This document shows, piece by piece, positions 47,536 through 59,020 of a stretch of DNA of 64,000 bases. The position numbers and the translations under genes are program-made. Position 1 is the first letter of the stretch. Each line of letters begins with the position of its first letter. Origin of the DNA: Anodontia alba. Its lineage: Eukaryota; Mollusca; Bivalvia; Lucinida; Lucinidae. The stretch lies in contig OZ024831.1 of assembly GCA_964016985.1 (NCBI GenBank), positions 24,835,948 to 24,899,947 of the forward strand. Direction: 5' to 3'. The notes beneath the pieces are model-generated. The model did not search any database and was not told where the DNA came from. It saw only the letters and a program-made list of their open reading frames with translations.

Positions 47536-48646
47536 CTGAAAAAGCCGAGCACAAAATAAATAGGACGCAATCTGCAAACGAATCTCGATCAATATATATA
47601 CCTAGAATGACAGGTCCTCTTACAGTTATTATTATTATTATTATTATTACTATTATTACGATTAATTTACTGTATGGAATCATTCATTTTTAGACCGGTA
47701 CTCTGATCCACAGATTTAACACGTCTGTAAAAGGTAGTTATAAATATTTTAGGTGAAATATAAATGCAGAGGGTCAGTTGATCATATTGAGATGAGTGTT
47801 TTATTATTATTATTATTATGATTATTATTATTATTGGTGTTGTTCTTTTTGTAACGCTAGTAATTATAGTAACTTTATTGATTTGTGGTGAGTAGTGTTC
47901 CGCATTCAGACTCTCATATCGTCGTTGTTGGAGAGTATGTATTTCAAGATGACTTATTGTTTCTCATTCCTGACGCAGAGTAGGTTCATGTCGTCACAAG
48001 ATGTGATATTTATGTATATACTTGAGGTAGACTATTTAATTCACGTTTTAATCATTTCTTATAATACATATATACAATTGTTGTATAATGGCAGACTATA
48101 CCGTCGCGAAGATTTGCTCTGTGTCGGTAGTGTTTAGTGGGTCGCCAAGGTGGATCCGGGTGCGAAGAACATATAGTTAGGGTGTCGGTTTCCACCACGT
48201 GCATTTCTATCCACCCAGTTTCGGTACGGTACCCTTGAAATGTACAGCCGGTAAGGAGTTCACTTACATTGTATTATGATATTTATGTATATACTTAAGG
48301 TAGTTCATCGTCTCTCGTAGTTCATGTATGTATATGAACGGCAATTTTACTTTCTTATGGGATATATGAAATGATTTTTTTACATGTAAAATTGATGAGA
48401 CGTTAATAAACAAATCATATCATATCTATCATATATGATATAAAATGGCTTTTGTCCGCAGAAATTCGTGAGCAGATGACTTAACTGCGGTCACAATGAC
48501 AGAGTTATAACCGGTTTTGTTTTGTTACAGTTTGGAGGCAGTTAGGAGGAAAGTTGTGTTTACAAACCTACAAAACTTGAATGGCATCTAAGCTATATAT
48601 TATTAACTGTCATATTTCATATAAAGTTTGTTGATCCCAAACATAC

Positions 48647-48852
48647 CTGAATATATTGATCTAAAGTGTTTGCCGCCGGTCTCCAGCCACCACTATTTAC
48701 CATGGTACCATCATGAGTCACGACTGCCCCAATCCGGGCTCTCTCTGGACCGAAGAAATAACCTGTGACTCCAGTCCATACTGACGACGCTGTGAACTGT
48801 GTGTCATTTATGTTTACCATAACGGAGTTGTTACAAGCTGTGGGCGGCGTAT
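48647..48852 (-). CDS. Exon: F5/8 type C (discoidin) domain, part 1
   Basis: 206 nt, phase 1 to phase 0, acceptor TTTGTATTTAG and donor GTATGTTTGG. It encodes DTPPTACNNSVMVNIND, then TQFTASSVWTG and GWRPAANTLDQYIQ. It has the N-terminal domain cysteine, the ASS motif, and the W-x-P...Y-I-Q strand of F5/8C domains. Exon 2 continues Y-I-Q | V-Q-L-N, as expected. A 280-bp MITE (48918-49197) sits only about 65 bp upstream in the intron. Confidence 0.92.
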
Positions 48853-48917
48853 CTAAATACAAAAGAGAAGCTTGTAGTTCTGGTATATGGAAGGCACAGA
48901 TATTAGTCCTCCAAATA

Positions 48918-49197
48918 CATTACGGAAACATACCTATTCAAATATACTGAAAATTTTACCACCAAAAAAAAATGAAAATTTTCAGATAAAAATTCTGATA
49001 TTTTTCTTATTTCTGCTCAAAAACACAGATTGTGGTACTCGTTAGAACCGCCTCGCCGAGGCGGTTCTAACGAGTACCCACAATCTATGTTTTGAGCAGA
49101 AATAAGAAAAATAATATATACCCCTGTAAACCCCAGTTTTACTATATAAAAGTGGCGTTTAAAGGGGTCAACATTATATAGGCACGTTTTCGTGATG
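48918..49197 (+). mobile_element. 280-bp palindromic MITE, family A copy 9
   Basis: Intact ends and perfect core. It lies in the intron just upstream of discoidin exon 1 (about 65 bp from the acceptor). Confidence 0.93.
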
Positions 49198-50619
49198 AAT
49201 GCCACTGTGACAGGGGAGCGTTTTGATATACATGTATATGTATATATAAGAGAAGCTATAGAACAATACATTTGACAAAAAAAAAAAATGTTTCCGTAGC
49301 ACTGGCTCCAAGAAGGATGCTGAAATAATTTGTAATATTTTAAATGATGCGATATTATCATAAACTCTGTTGGAAATCAACAAAACCTGAGCGCTTTGGG
49401 CAGCTATCGGCCTTTTTCAGAGTTCTAATAAAACTTATCTACATATTTAGGGATAAATTGAAGAAAAAACTATAACCAACTAAATATTGCGAGAACGAGG
49501 CAATATTGCAAAAGTTATTAATTACGCTAAAATCTTCTTTTTGAAAAGACAATTGAGAGTCTAACTATTCGAGAGTTTTAATAGAACCTAATTTCATATT
49601 TGGGGATTAATCGAAGAAAAAAGTGTAAACAGCAAAACGCCTACGAAACTAGTACTACATGTAATTAGAATTTCTAAATTGTCTTTCTAAAAAGAAACGT
49701 GTAAAATTGGCTTTATGTACGATCATGGATTAATTTAATGCATGCACAAGCTAAAATTTGCATTGCATTTTCAGTCTAAGCATTCGTCATTAGCGAGGCG
49801 TATTTCACTAATTTGCTTTCGACATGTTTCTGAAAGTCTATTTTAGCTTGGCGCTTTACTAAAAAGATGTACATTTGCAATGTTTGTCATAATTCAATGC
49901 AAAATCTTTTGTCGTAACTACACAATATACCTATGATTAAAAAAAATTTCATTCTTTTTATAAATTTACAAAAATGTAATATGTTCTAATTTTTTACATA
50001 GTGAATGACTGCAAATTATTAAAAGAACGGACGGGGTAGACAGATTGGAGGCAGATTTCAGTATATTCCACTCCGTCAAAATTTCTGAAATTTTTCACAT
50101 TATTGTAGTGAAACCAGTGTTTTTAGTTTTCGTAATATTTATGAGACCAGCACAAACAGGAGGAAGCACCAATGGTTTCTAATAAGATATGGTCGGTCAA
50201 TAAGAATGCGTGTGTGTTTTAGTTCGAAAATGCCAAGTAAAAAGCGTCTTTCCACGTCCTGCTGAAAGATAAAAAAAATTGTAAAGAACAGAAAACTAAA
50301 AATGTGTTTGTAACACACTATGCCACCAACTATACCTTTGTCCCTACAAAATGCCGTCTCCGGCACAATTTTTCGGCAATTGTTTATCAACTAGTATATC
50401 ATCATCCCTAATCTGCATGCAAAAGTGGAAGACTCTAGCTTGCACAATATTCGGGATATCTTGCTGACCAGATAAGCGTGATGAACAAACGGCGGAACGA
50501 CCGGAAAGCAGTATGTCACTCCAACTTCTTAGAAGTATGGCTCATAAGTAATAAGTTAAGGCTCAGTTTGTTACAGCTTTGTAGAAATTATGTTGCCGTT
50601 TTTGTTTCTGTATACATAC
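49198..50619. other. Intron-like region, no exon seen
   Basis: Between CCP2 and the discoidin domain. AT-rich, no recognisable repeat family beyond short poly(A) runs. Confidence 0.5.
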
Positions 50620-50744
50620 CTTTAACACATTGTGGTAAATCATCACCACCTTGCCATGTTTTGGCAACTTTGTCGCAGATTTTGTTCACTGTCGGGTCGC
50701 CCGAGGGAAACACATACCCACTTTCACAGTAGAGTGTACATAGC
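50620..50744 (-). CDS. Exon: second half of CCP/sushi module 2
   Basis: 125 nt, phase 2 to phase 1, acceptor GTTTTCAG and donor GTATGTATAC. It encodes LCTLYCESGYVFPSGDPT and then NKICDKVAKTWQGGDDLPQC. These are cysteines 3-6 with C-E-S-G-Y and the Trp before the last cysteine. The last codon is completed by the next exon (G|AT, Asp), giving QCVK-DTPPTAC, which runs straight into the discoidin domain. Confidence 0.9.
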
Positions 50745-50878
50745 CTGAAAACACACTGTATATGTTTATAAAGTACCAATCACAAAATAAGATATGGCGT
50801 TTTCTTTTTTTTTGTTTTTCAACCAAGCAGCGGTCATATGCGTAGCGCTCATTACGCACATTGCGGATGTGCGTATAG

Positions 50879-50910
<32 letters not shown>

Positions 50911-51008
50911 ATATGCAAAAAAGAGAGATCACTAGTATATTTTCCTCCTTTATCACAGTTGCTGCTCTTAAACGAAATTAATTTGTTCATTGTAAGTGCG
51001 ATCCTAAT

Positions 51009-51207
51009 GAGCCGTAACTTCAGAAAACGTACCTGCGAATTCGTGTAGACTGATCAGAGTCTTCACTGTGCGCATTCTTGATAGCCAAGAATGCAAAGCT
51101 TCTTAATGCGGACATCGAAGACTATTGTCAGACTGCGCGGAATTGCAGACGGATTGAGTCTTCGTAAGACGCTCGTTAGAAAATACGTTTTCTCACAAAG
51201 CGGCTCA
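51009..51207. mobile_element. Foldback family J, intronic copy
   Basis: GAGCCGTAACTTCAGAAAAC left and, inverted, GAGCCGCTTTGTGAGAAAAC right, both leading into CGTA. Further related pieces lie at about 24211-24422, 36700-36935, 51485-51640, 52733-52985 and 53400-54000. Confidence 0.8.
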
Positions 51208-52030
51208 AATATTTGACCCGCATCATCCATAGAACAAAATTGGCTATGAGCCGTGCCATGTGAAAATGTGTCTGTAGAAATATGTGGACAGCAAAGGCCC
51301 TCTGTTGCCTAAACCTTCGCACAGACTGATATGGGTCATCGCTACCCACTCCTCTCCCTCCTTGCTGGATTATTGGCTACTGTAGATTATATTGATGTTA
51401 TCAGACTGTCCGTCTTCGCTGACCGATCTCAATGTTCGTATATGACCAAAACACATCTTTCCTCACAACATGGCTCAAATATGAGTGTCAACGTCAGAAA
51501 ACGTACCTTTGGACACGTGCGACCATTAAAGATTCAGATTAGCCTGAGCATTCGTACATTCTGATTAGATTCTTCATTAGGCGCAATTTGGGTAGCCAGG
51601 ACGCACTCTGCGGTTCATGCATTCTGACTAGACTGGTCATACTTTGTATGACAAAGATACCAACAGGGAAGACCTTAACTGGTGCATGTATATAACACGA
51701 GCTGTGGCCACACCATATGATATGTTGCGGACTGTGAATCTGCTGTCCACTAAAATAATCATTATTGAGACATTATACATTTTGCTGCCTGCCAAGAGAA
51801 ATATTGGATCCTTTGCCATCTACTGGGCGTCTAGCCGCAATTCTGATTATACTTATATGCGGGCTAAAAACGTCTTCATTTTTTCAAGTTGCGGCCAATG
51901 CTATTATTGCACATGTCGCGTATGCCATTTTCAATGTGAAAAAAAAAAAAAGCCTTTATGGTATCTTGTGCCAGTGCTTCATTATACGTTATTACCCAAA
52001 CGACATTCAGAAACAAATAATATGTTCGTA

Positions 52031-52309
52031 CATTACGAAAACATGCCTATTCAAATATACTGAAAATGTTACCACGAAGAAATGAAAATTTTCAGATAAA
52101 AAATTCTGATAATTTTCATATTTCTGCTCAAAATATAGATTGTGGGTACTCGTTAGAACCGCCTCTATGAGGCGGTTCTAACGAGTACCCACAATCTATG
52201 GCTTTGAGCAGAAATAAGAAAAATAATGTATACCCCTGTAAACCCCAGTTTTTCTATATAAAAGTGGGGTTTAAGGGGGTCAAAATTATATAGGTATGTT
52301 TTCGTGATG
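52031..52309 (+). mobile_element. 280-bp palindromic MITE, family A copy 10
   Basis: Intact ends (CATTACGAAAACATGCC and GGTATGTTTTCGTGATG) and core CCGCCTCTATGAGGCGG, in the intron between the CCP2 exons. Confidence 0.93.
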
Positions 52310-52394
52310 AGAAGCATTTTCTTCCGTGGTTAACTCAGACGCATCCGCATATAATTTAATTGAATAAGCTTAAACGTCCTGTGCTATATTCGAA

Positions 52395-52640
52395 ATTTAT
52401 ATTTAGGCTTGTAAAATTTCAGTTAGTCTCTCGTTTTAGAAATGGACCAAAACTGAAATGATTTTTATTTTATCGTATCTCTGAATTAATGTTGGCAAGA
52501 TTAAGTCAGAGATACGATAAAATTCATTTCATTTCAACAACGAGAGACTAACTGATATTTTACAGGCTGTCAGGTGCCACATTTTATGATCGTAGAAATA
52601 CAACATATAAATTTATTAAACTTTTCTTGTATAATAAAAT
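52395..52640. repeat. Foldback element W, second copy (5' part missing)
   Basis: AGTTAGTCTCTCG / CGAGAGACTAACTGA arms, the AGAGATACGATAAAA loop region and the AAATGTGGCACCTGACAG-type end match 36330-36600. Only one outer arm is present. Confidence 0.78.
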
Positions 52641-53115
52641 GACTATTTTGGAGGAATATGCAGGTGAATAAAACTATGTTTCTTCAGAATCTGACACATG
52701 TCTGAACAACGACCTGTTACGATAAATTAACAGTTACGTGAGAAAACATATCTTCCAACGAAGATTCAAATCAACCTGCGCAATCGTACAGTCTGATCAG
52801 AAGTCTGATCAGGGTCTTCGTCTTTTTGCATGACATAACTTTGCATCACTGGCTATTCAAAATGAACCCAGTAAAAATTCTGATCAGACTGCACGAATTA
52901 TCGCGGCGCAAAGTGACTTGAATCACCGTGGGCCGTGGGGCAAATATATCTGAAGGCATGTTTTCACGCGTTTCACCACGTATCAACGAGCAGAAACGAG
53001 CAGAAAGGCCATGATCAGAACATATCTCGTCAGGGAATATGCAGAGAGCTAAGAACCAGATCAACTTGCGCATGCGGGCATTCTAATCAGGGCTTTCGTT
53101 ATCCGTTAGCATAAT

Positions 53116-53393
53116 CATCACGAAAACATGCCTATATAATTCTGACCCCCTTAAACCCCCCTTTTATACAGTAAAACTGGAGTTTACAGGTATAAACATT
53201 ATTTTTTTTATTTCTGCTCAAAAACATAGATTGTGGGTACTCGTTAGAACCGCCTCGCCTAGGCGGTTCTAACGTGTACCCACAATCTATGTTTTGAGCA
53301 GACATATGAAAATATTAGAATTTATTATCTGAAAAATTTCATTTTTTGGTGGTAAAATTTTCAGTATATTTGAATAGGCCTGTTTTCGTAATG
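53116..53393 (-). mobile_element. 280-bp palindromic MITE, family A copy 11 (inverted)
   Basis: Reverse orientation, starting CATCACGAAAACATGCC and ending GGCCTGTTTTCGTAATG. It lies in the same intron as copy 10, so the two form an inverted pair about 0.8 kb apart. Confidence 0.93.
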
Positions 53394-54444
53394 CAACGGA
53401 TTCAGTATAATATGAGCCGTAGCACAGCAATTCATACGTTACATATATCCGTGCAGTCTGATCAGGGTTTTTGGTGCCCACATAAACTGAAGTTTTAAGT
53501 CTTTTACTATTCAAAAAATGCACAGCAAATACGATGATCAGACTGTGTGGATGCGTGGCTGATCTGTGTCTTCGCTGGGCGCACTTGTAATAGAGTAGGA
53601 AATGTTGTCCACGCCAATAATATTGTTGTAAAGCAAAGGCGACCTCTATCGGACCATGCGGCTTTGCTGATTAGTTCTTTATAGTTCGCATATATGCTCA
53701 TTCACACATTCTGGTAAAGGTCTGCTCTGTTCCGTTTACAGATTCATTATATAAAATGAGCCTGCGCATAACAAAACCTACAATTCGACCTATGTGAACA
53801 GCAAAGATTCAGGTAAGACAGTACATCTGCCCAGTATGGCAAGGGTTCTTGTTTAGTCCTTTTTGGAAATTCTGGAAACAAAAGAAGGCATATGCGATCA
53901 GCAAAGACTCTGAACAAACTGCGCGAATGTGCAGGCTGAACAGAGTCTTCACTTGTCGCATAAGTCTAATTATAGGTTTTGTCCTACACTGGCTCAAATC
54001 TTGTTACCGAGAAAACAAAATGGTAAACGCAGATAATCGCTATCAAGGACGCACAGGCTTACCTGGAACAATACTTTACTTCTCTAGAAGTATCATTTTA
54101 TAGCGCAGCTCATACTGACAACCACCAGACTGATCATGTTATCACTGTTCGCATGCAGACTGTGCAGGTTCTACTTGAGCCGTAACCTGAACACCATATT
54201 TACTCTAATTATTCCTTTCTTCCAAAAGGACCAAATCCGTTTGACTACTACACCTGTTTCTGGATGATAGGCAAATAGTGTCGACCCTGATCAGACGCCG
54301 CGTTCTACGGCGTCTGATTTGGGTCAACATTATTTGTTCAGGCTTGTCTATGTGGACACTTAGGGTAAATACGGTAAAATGTGTCTAAGAACATGTGCGC
54401 CCAGTGAAGGCGTATTCAGTCTGGCTGCTTTACACATAACTTAC

Positions 54445-54526
54445 TGTCTGTCGTCGTTTCCATAACAGTTAATTTTGGTGTTTTGGTTGAGATTCTGTGT
54501 CGGGCAAGTATAAGGTGCATTGTCTT
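54445..54526 (-). CDS. Exon: first half of CCP/sushi module 2
   Basis: 82 nt, phase 1 to phase 2, acceptor TTATTTTCAG and donor GTAAGTTATG. It encodes DNAPYTCPTQNLNQNTKINC and then YGNDDRQ. It matches the two-cysteine first half of the other CCPs in this gene, though the usual P-x-N-G is replaced by NLNQNT. A (CA)n tract lies about 80 bp away, on the acceptor side. Confidence 0.82.
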
Positions 54527-54603
54527 CTGAAAATAACAAACGATAAAATTGAGAACCACTCGCTCCTACATAACGTATGGAAAACGTACGTTATTCGAAA
54601 ATG

Positions 54604-54604
<1 letters not shown>

Positions 54605-54647
<43 letters not shown>
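54605..54647 (+). repeat. (CA)n microsatellite upstream of the CCP2 first exon
   Basis: About 21 CA units. On the gene strand it is (TG)n ending about 80 nt before the acceptor of exon 54526-54445. Confidence 0.95.
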
Positions 54648-54649
<2 letters not shown>

Positions 54650-55551
54650 CGCGAGCACGCACGATAAAAATATGTGAAGATACCTGAGAAATGCCACACT
54701 CAGGAAACACAGCCTTCCCGAGGTACCCACTGAAGCAGAGATGAGGAACAAAACAAATGACAAAGCAAAGGCCATATACAAAACCGCCGATGCACAAACA
54801 AAGACTAACTGCAACAAAGGAACGTCTTACAAGATGCAAGACGCATGTTCATCACCATTAGCAGCATGTTTTGGGTGTTTAAAGCTCTTCTTGTACGTGT
54901 CTCTCCTAAATGTTCAAATATTAAAATCTTTCCTGCATATGGCATAGCACACGTACCATCCCGTATGTAAGCGACGCACACATGACCCGCGTCATACGTA
55001 GCTTAGGGCATATACGGACATTAATATCCTCGCAGTCTGATCTGGGGCTTCGCTGTCCGCTAATAGAATCATTGGATATTGAAAAATGTATACATGCAGA
55101 GCAAAGGCCCGGATGATAATTAACTTAACGCAAGCACAGGATGATCCGAATCTGCGCATTTTTCGCATGTTGGAAGGCATTTTTTTTTCGCTAGACGAGG
55201 CCCATGTAATAATGTGTTTGTTCTTGAGGGCACAGAGAACCAATTGTGGACTGCTTAATGATGCAAAAAGGGGACCGGGTAGTTATTTTATGTAGAAAGC
55301 CCGATGTAGTTATTTATGTGAAGCATCTGTGATTGGTTAATAATACAGACGAGCTGAAACGTACTATTCTAATTTGAAGAAAATGTTTGTGTGTATTTTC
55401 ATGATTGTATCAAAAACATAAATTGGCCCCTTGACCCATTCGGAGAAGCCACTTGGGGTTAAGAAGTGACCTTCTGATTGTCATCTACAATAACTTGAGA
55501 TGCAATTGTTAAGGAGGAGTATTTTGTGGTATTTTTTTACGACAATCCAAT

Positions 55552-55650
55552 ACTCCATCACGTAAACATATGATGTAGGTACTCATTAGAAGCGCATCGT
55601 CGAGGCGCGTCTAATAAGTACCCACATCATATGTTTTTATGAGACAAAGA
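55552..55650. repeat. Family B ~95-bp hairpin
   Basis: AAACATATGATGTAGGTACT pairs with AAGTACCCACATCATATGTT around an AGAAGCGC...GCGCGTCT centre. It begins about 100 bp downstream of the donor side of the CCP1 second exon. Confidence 0.85.
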
Positions 55651-55748
55651 AAGCAATATTCCAGAACTATCACCTAATACCTTTCCTATACAACTCTTCT
55701 GAACTGTTGGAATAAATAAGGGGAGACAACTAGGTAAGGTGCACTTAC

Positions 55749-55870
55749 GAAGACAAAATGGAAACACGCTTCCATTTAACCATGTACCAGTTGTGTCGTC
55801 ACATACTCTTTTCTCAGACGTCATACCAGAATCAAAGTGGTACCCTTTATTACAAGTAGCTGTGCAAACG
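55749..55870 (-). CDS. Exon: second half of CCP/sushi module 1
   Basis: 122 nt, phase 2 to phase 1, acceptor TTTTTTCAG and donor GTAAGTGC. The product starts VCTATCNKGYHFDSG, continues to VCDDTTGTW and ends VFPFC. It supplies cysteines 3-6 of the module, with the diagnostic C-x-x-G-Y and W...P-x-C elements. The codon shared with the next exon is C|AA (Gln). Confidence 0.9.
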
Positions 55871-56269
55871 CTGAAAAAACGACATACGCGAATTTCTAAA
55901 ATGTTTACCTAGCTCCATTTAAGACAGATTTTGTGTGTGTGTTTTTAAGGTTTATTTTATTTTGCAATTACAAGTATTGTTATTTTTTATTATTTCTCCG
56001 TGAAAACATATATTGAAGAAGAAGAAAAAGAAAAAGAAGAAGAAGGAAAAGAAATTTTATTAGCCTGTTTATAGGTCTGTGGAGGCTCGAGGCCACCCTC
56101 CACAGACTTTACAATTCTATATTAACTTGATTTACAACGAGTCATCAGACTCATGAGCAAATTCAAATAATATTGTACTAATTATGTATAGCGGACAGTG
56201 TGACTTTTACGATATGTATACATATGGATAACAAATGCATCTAACTGTACATATACACCAGCTATGCAT

Positions 56270-56270
<1 letters not shown>

Positions 56271-56314
<44 letters not shown>
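56271..56314 (+). repeat. (AG)22 microsatellite
   Basis: Uninterrupted AG repeat in the intron between the CCP1 exons. A GAA-rich tract lies at 56013-56050. Confidence 0.95.
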
Positions 56315-56315
<1 letters not shown>

Positions 56316-56903
56316 AGATCAGGACAGAATACATCAATTTTAATTCAGAATTAAAGCTATAAAGTATTTGAGTATAAAATATTATTAAGCACAACATACA
56401 GAATGGCGTATGACAGAATTAAAATGATAACATGCACTTGTTGCCTCGCCGTAACGCTTCTAATGAGTATCCACAATCCTTATTTAGCAGACACCTTTTC
56501 ACAAGGGAAACACAGACAGCTATGATAGATGCCTTCCTGTAAGTGTACCCATTCCCTCTGAACTCCAAAATCAAAGCAATGGCAGTGTTCTGTGGCGTCT
56601 GATCGGGATTTGCACTGTTGGCCAATGTCCCAGCACTAAACCCAGTCCAGGTTTTACAGATAGCCCTCTTTACAGAGCACTACGACGTCACAGCAACAAT
56701 TATAGCGCGGCTATAAATAAGCGTTACCTGGATTTCACTGGTTAATGATAATCACGTAGACAACCAGCTTAAGGAAAATTTTGGTGTATGTAAACTTAAG
56801 TTAATTGTAGTAATTTGTATAAATTATGTGATTGAAGTGTATATGCTGAGTATCCGTGCTGCCTTGTCTGGGCACGGCACGTTCGCACAGGCTCCGAAGA
56901 TTT

Positions 56904-57207
56904 TGTTTGTGTTGAGGTTTTACGACCCAGTCAACCCAATGGGGTCATGTCGAGCGCGGTCAGTTTACCTAACCACACGTTTACTGGTCAAGCTTAGTCC
57001 TCTAAGCGGTTAACAAGTATTGTGCACATTCTTTCGCCAGAAACTGACAACTGCTCTTCTTGAATCAGTGGAAGGGAGAGAATGACCGTAGAAAATATTT
57101 CGCGATCAATCTCCACGAAAGAATGTTGCCGACCTCGGCGGGGGTTGAACCCGCGACCTCCTGGTCTCCAGTCGGACGGCGCATCCAACTGAGCCACCGG
57201 GGCCGGC
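56904..57207 (-). repeat. SINE family A, full length, 14-bp target duplication
   Basis: CAGGCTCCGAAGAT at 56888-56901 and 57210-57223 flanks a complete minus-strand copy. Lies in the intron between the CCP1 exons. Confidence 0.95.
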
Positions 57208-57331
57208 TTCAGGCTCCGAAGATATGTTCCGAAAACATGTTGATATGAGTAGTATAGGGCGGCACCGCCCTATACTACTGATATGGTTCATAGTAACATG
57301 ACTTATTCTAGACAAAACTATTGCGACCAGC

Positions 57332-57442
57332 ATCCCAGTCAGCATTCTACGTAAATCTATATCGGGCCGTCATCGGCCCGTCAGGGTAGCTGACGGGCCG
57401 ATGACGGCCCGATGTAGATTTACGTAGAATGCTAGCTGGGAT
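57332..57442. repeat. 111-bp near-perfect palindrome, copy 2
   Basis: Same length as the copy at 22267 and differing at one base (CAACATT versus CAGCATT). It lies in the intron between the CCP1 exons. Confidence 0.95.
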
Positions 57443-57613
57443 AGACTCAGATCGGCCTTCACATCAGCGCAATCTGATCAAAGCTTTAGCTGAGCACTAA
57501 TAAAATGCATGATTTAAAGCTTTTATTCGCGAACAACTAAGATCTTGATCAACCTGCGAGGATATCATGCTTAACTGGGTCTACACAGGTCACCAATGTC
57601 ATAAAGTTAAACT

Positions 57614-57907
57614 GGGCTCCATAGCGCAGTCGGTAGCGCGTCTGACTGCAGATTCATGGATCGCAAGTTCGAAACCCAGCTCGGCCATATAAACCTTCGT
57701 GGAATCATTTCTACAGTATTCTCCCCCCCCCCCCTCCCCCACCCCACCTTCGTCTGAAGTAAGAAGGGCAGTTGGCAGTTCCTGACGAATGTAGATGAAC
57801 CTCTAAGAGGCCTAAGCCTGCCCAGGAATGGTGTAAATAGTTTAACTGACCGGCTCGACATGACCTTAACAGTGATGACTGGGCCGTAAAACACCGACGC
57901 AAACAAA
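57614..57907 (+). repeat. SINE with tRNA-Cys-like head, family C
   Basis: GGGCTCCATAGCGCAGTCGG, an anticodon-loop-like GACTGCAGATT, then AAGTTCGAAACCC. It shares only its 3' tail (GACTGGGCCGTAAAAC) with family A. It ends about 40 bp from the donor of the CCP1 first exon and runs against the gene. Confidence 0.85.
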
Positions 57908-57948
57908 TGAATATTACTTTTATTTGGAGAGATTCTTGTTCTACTTAC

Positions 57949-58042
57949 AGCTGTGTCCCACTCTGAGAGCACTGTACTAATCCGTTAAATGGAGGACGGA
58001 GAGACTGACATCTGCTTGAAGTATCATCTCGAATCACTGACG
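57949..58042 (-). CDS. Exon: first half of CCP/sushi module 1
   Basis: 94 nt, entered at phase 1 after a TATTTCAG acceptor and left at phase 2 at a GTAAGTAG donor. It encodes SVIRDDTSSRCQSLRPPFNG and then LVQCSQSGTQL. The 'C-x-x-L-x-P-P-x-N-G-x-V-x-C' pattern is the start of an invertebrate six-cysteine CCP (cysteines 1 and 2). Joined to the 55870-55749 exon the split codon is CT|C (Leu). A tRNA-headed SINE (57614-57907) ends about 40 bp from the donor. Confidence 0.85.
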
Positions 58043-58365
58043 CTGAAATAGTCAAGTCAATATTTTTACTTATCTTTGGTATATAAAGTTTACAGCAAGA
58101 GTCATATTAAAATACACAATCTATTTTTAATTGAACATCTACAGAATAGACAATTTTATGTGAAACACTATGTGTATTTAAGATAACATCAACCATGTGG
58201 ATTATTGACTATAAAACTCCTGATCAAGATGAAGGTCTTGAAGTTATTTTTCAAGCATCCTCATTCCTATCAGATCTCATTCATCCGTTTATTTAATCAA
58301 CATATCTTCAGCTGGAGACTAACTACCCACTGGAGCAAATTTAGCATACTACTTCATTATATTAC

Positions 58366-58655
58366 ATATAAATATTGGTTATTACATATAACTGTTATAT
58401 AAAACTGTTGGTTATTACATATAACACATATAACTGTTGGTTATTACATATAACTGTTATATAAAACTGTTGGTTATTACAGTTAACACATATAACTGTT
58501 GGTTATTACATATAACTGACATATAACTGTTGGTTATTACATATAACTCACATATAACTGTTGGTTACTACATATAACTTTCACATTTAACTGTTTGATA
58601 TTACATATAAATGTGACATATAACCGTTGGTTATAACATATACATGTAACTGTTA
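58366..58655 (+). repeat. Minisatellite of ACATATAACTGTTGGTTATT units
   Basis: Eight or so imperfect copies of TTGGTTATTACATATAACTG with length-variable linkers. Intronic, 320 bp upstream of the CCP1 first exon. Confidence 0.88.
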
Positions 58656-58720
58656 CATATAACTAGTGATAATTAATTTGTCGTCACCTTTATCAAAAGA
58701 CGAATAAGACTCATGACAGA

Positions 58721-58914
58721 TGACGATGGCTTGGTGTTTTACGTCCCTTTCAACATTATTAATGCCACACATGCCGAGGCGATGAAATGGCGATAATGAA
58801 AGGTTCTTTGCAATGAAGCGTTGTACAGTCATGCGCTGAATTCCGTTTCCTGCGGAATTCGAACCTAAGTTCTAATGATCCGAAGGAGGGAGCGCTAACC
58901 ACTCGAGCACCCGG
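58721..58914 (-). repeat. tRNA-headed SINE, family D
   Basis: Read on the minus strand: GTCCGGGTGCTCGAGTGGTT head, AGGTTCGAATTCCGC B box and tail GAAAGGGACGTAAAACACCA. GACTCATG flanks both ends (58708-58715 and 58914-58921). Older relatives lie at 2855-3025 and 6335-6475 (inside the duplication units) and a 5' half at 32598-32762 (minus). Confidence 0.83.
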
Positions 58915-59020
58915 ACTCATGCGGCAGATCCTATCAAATGTAATTGATTTCATACATTATGTACAGGATCTCCGTTGGGCCGATAACTGTCTGACATAAA
59001 TTTAAACAGAATGCTAGCTG

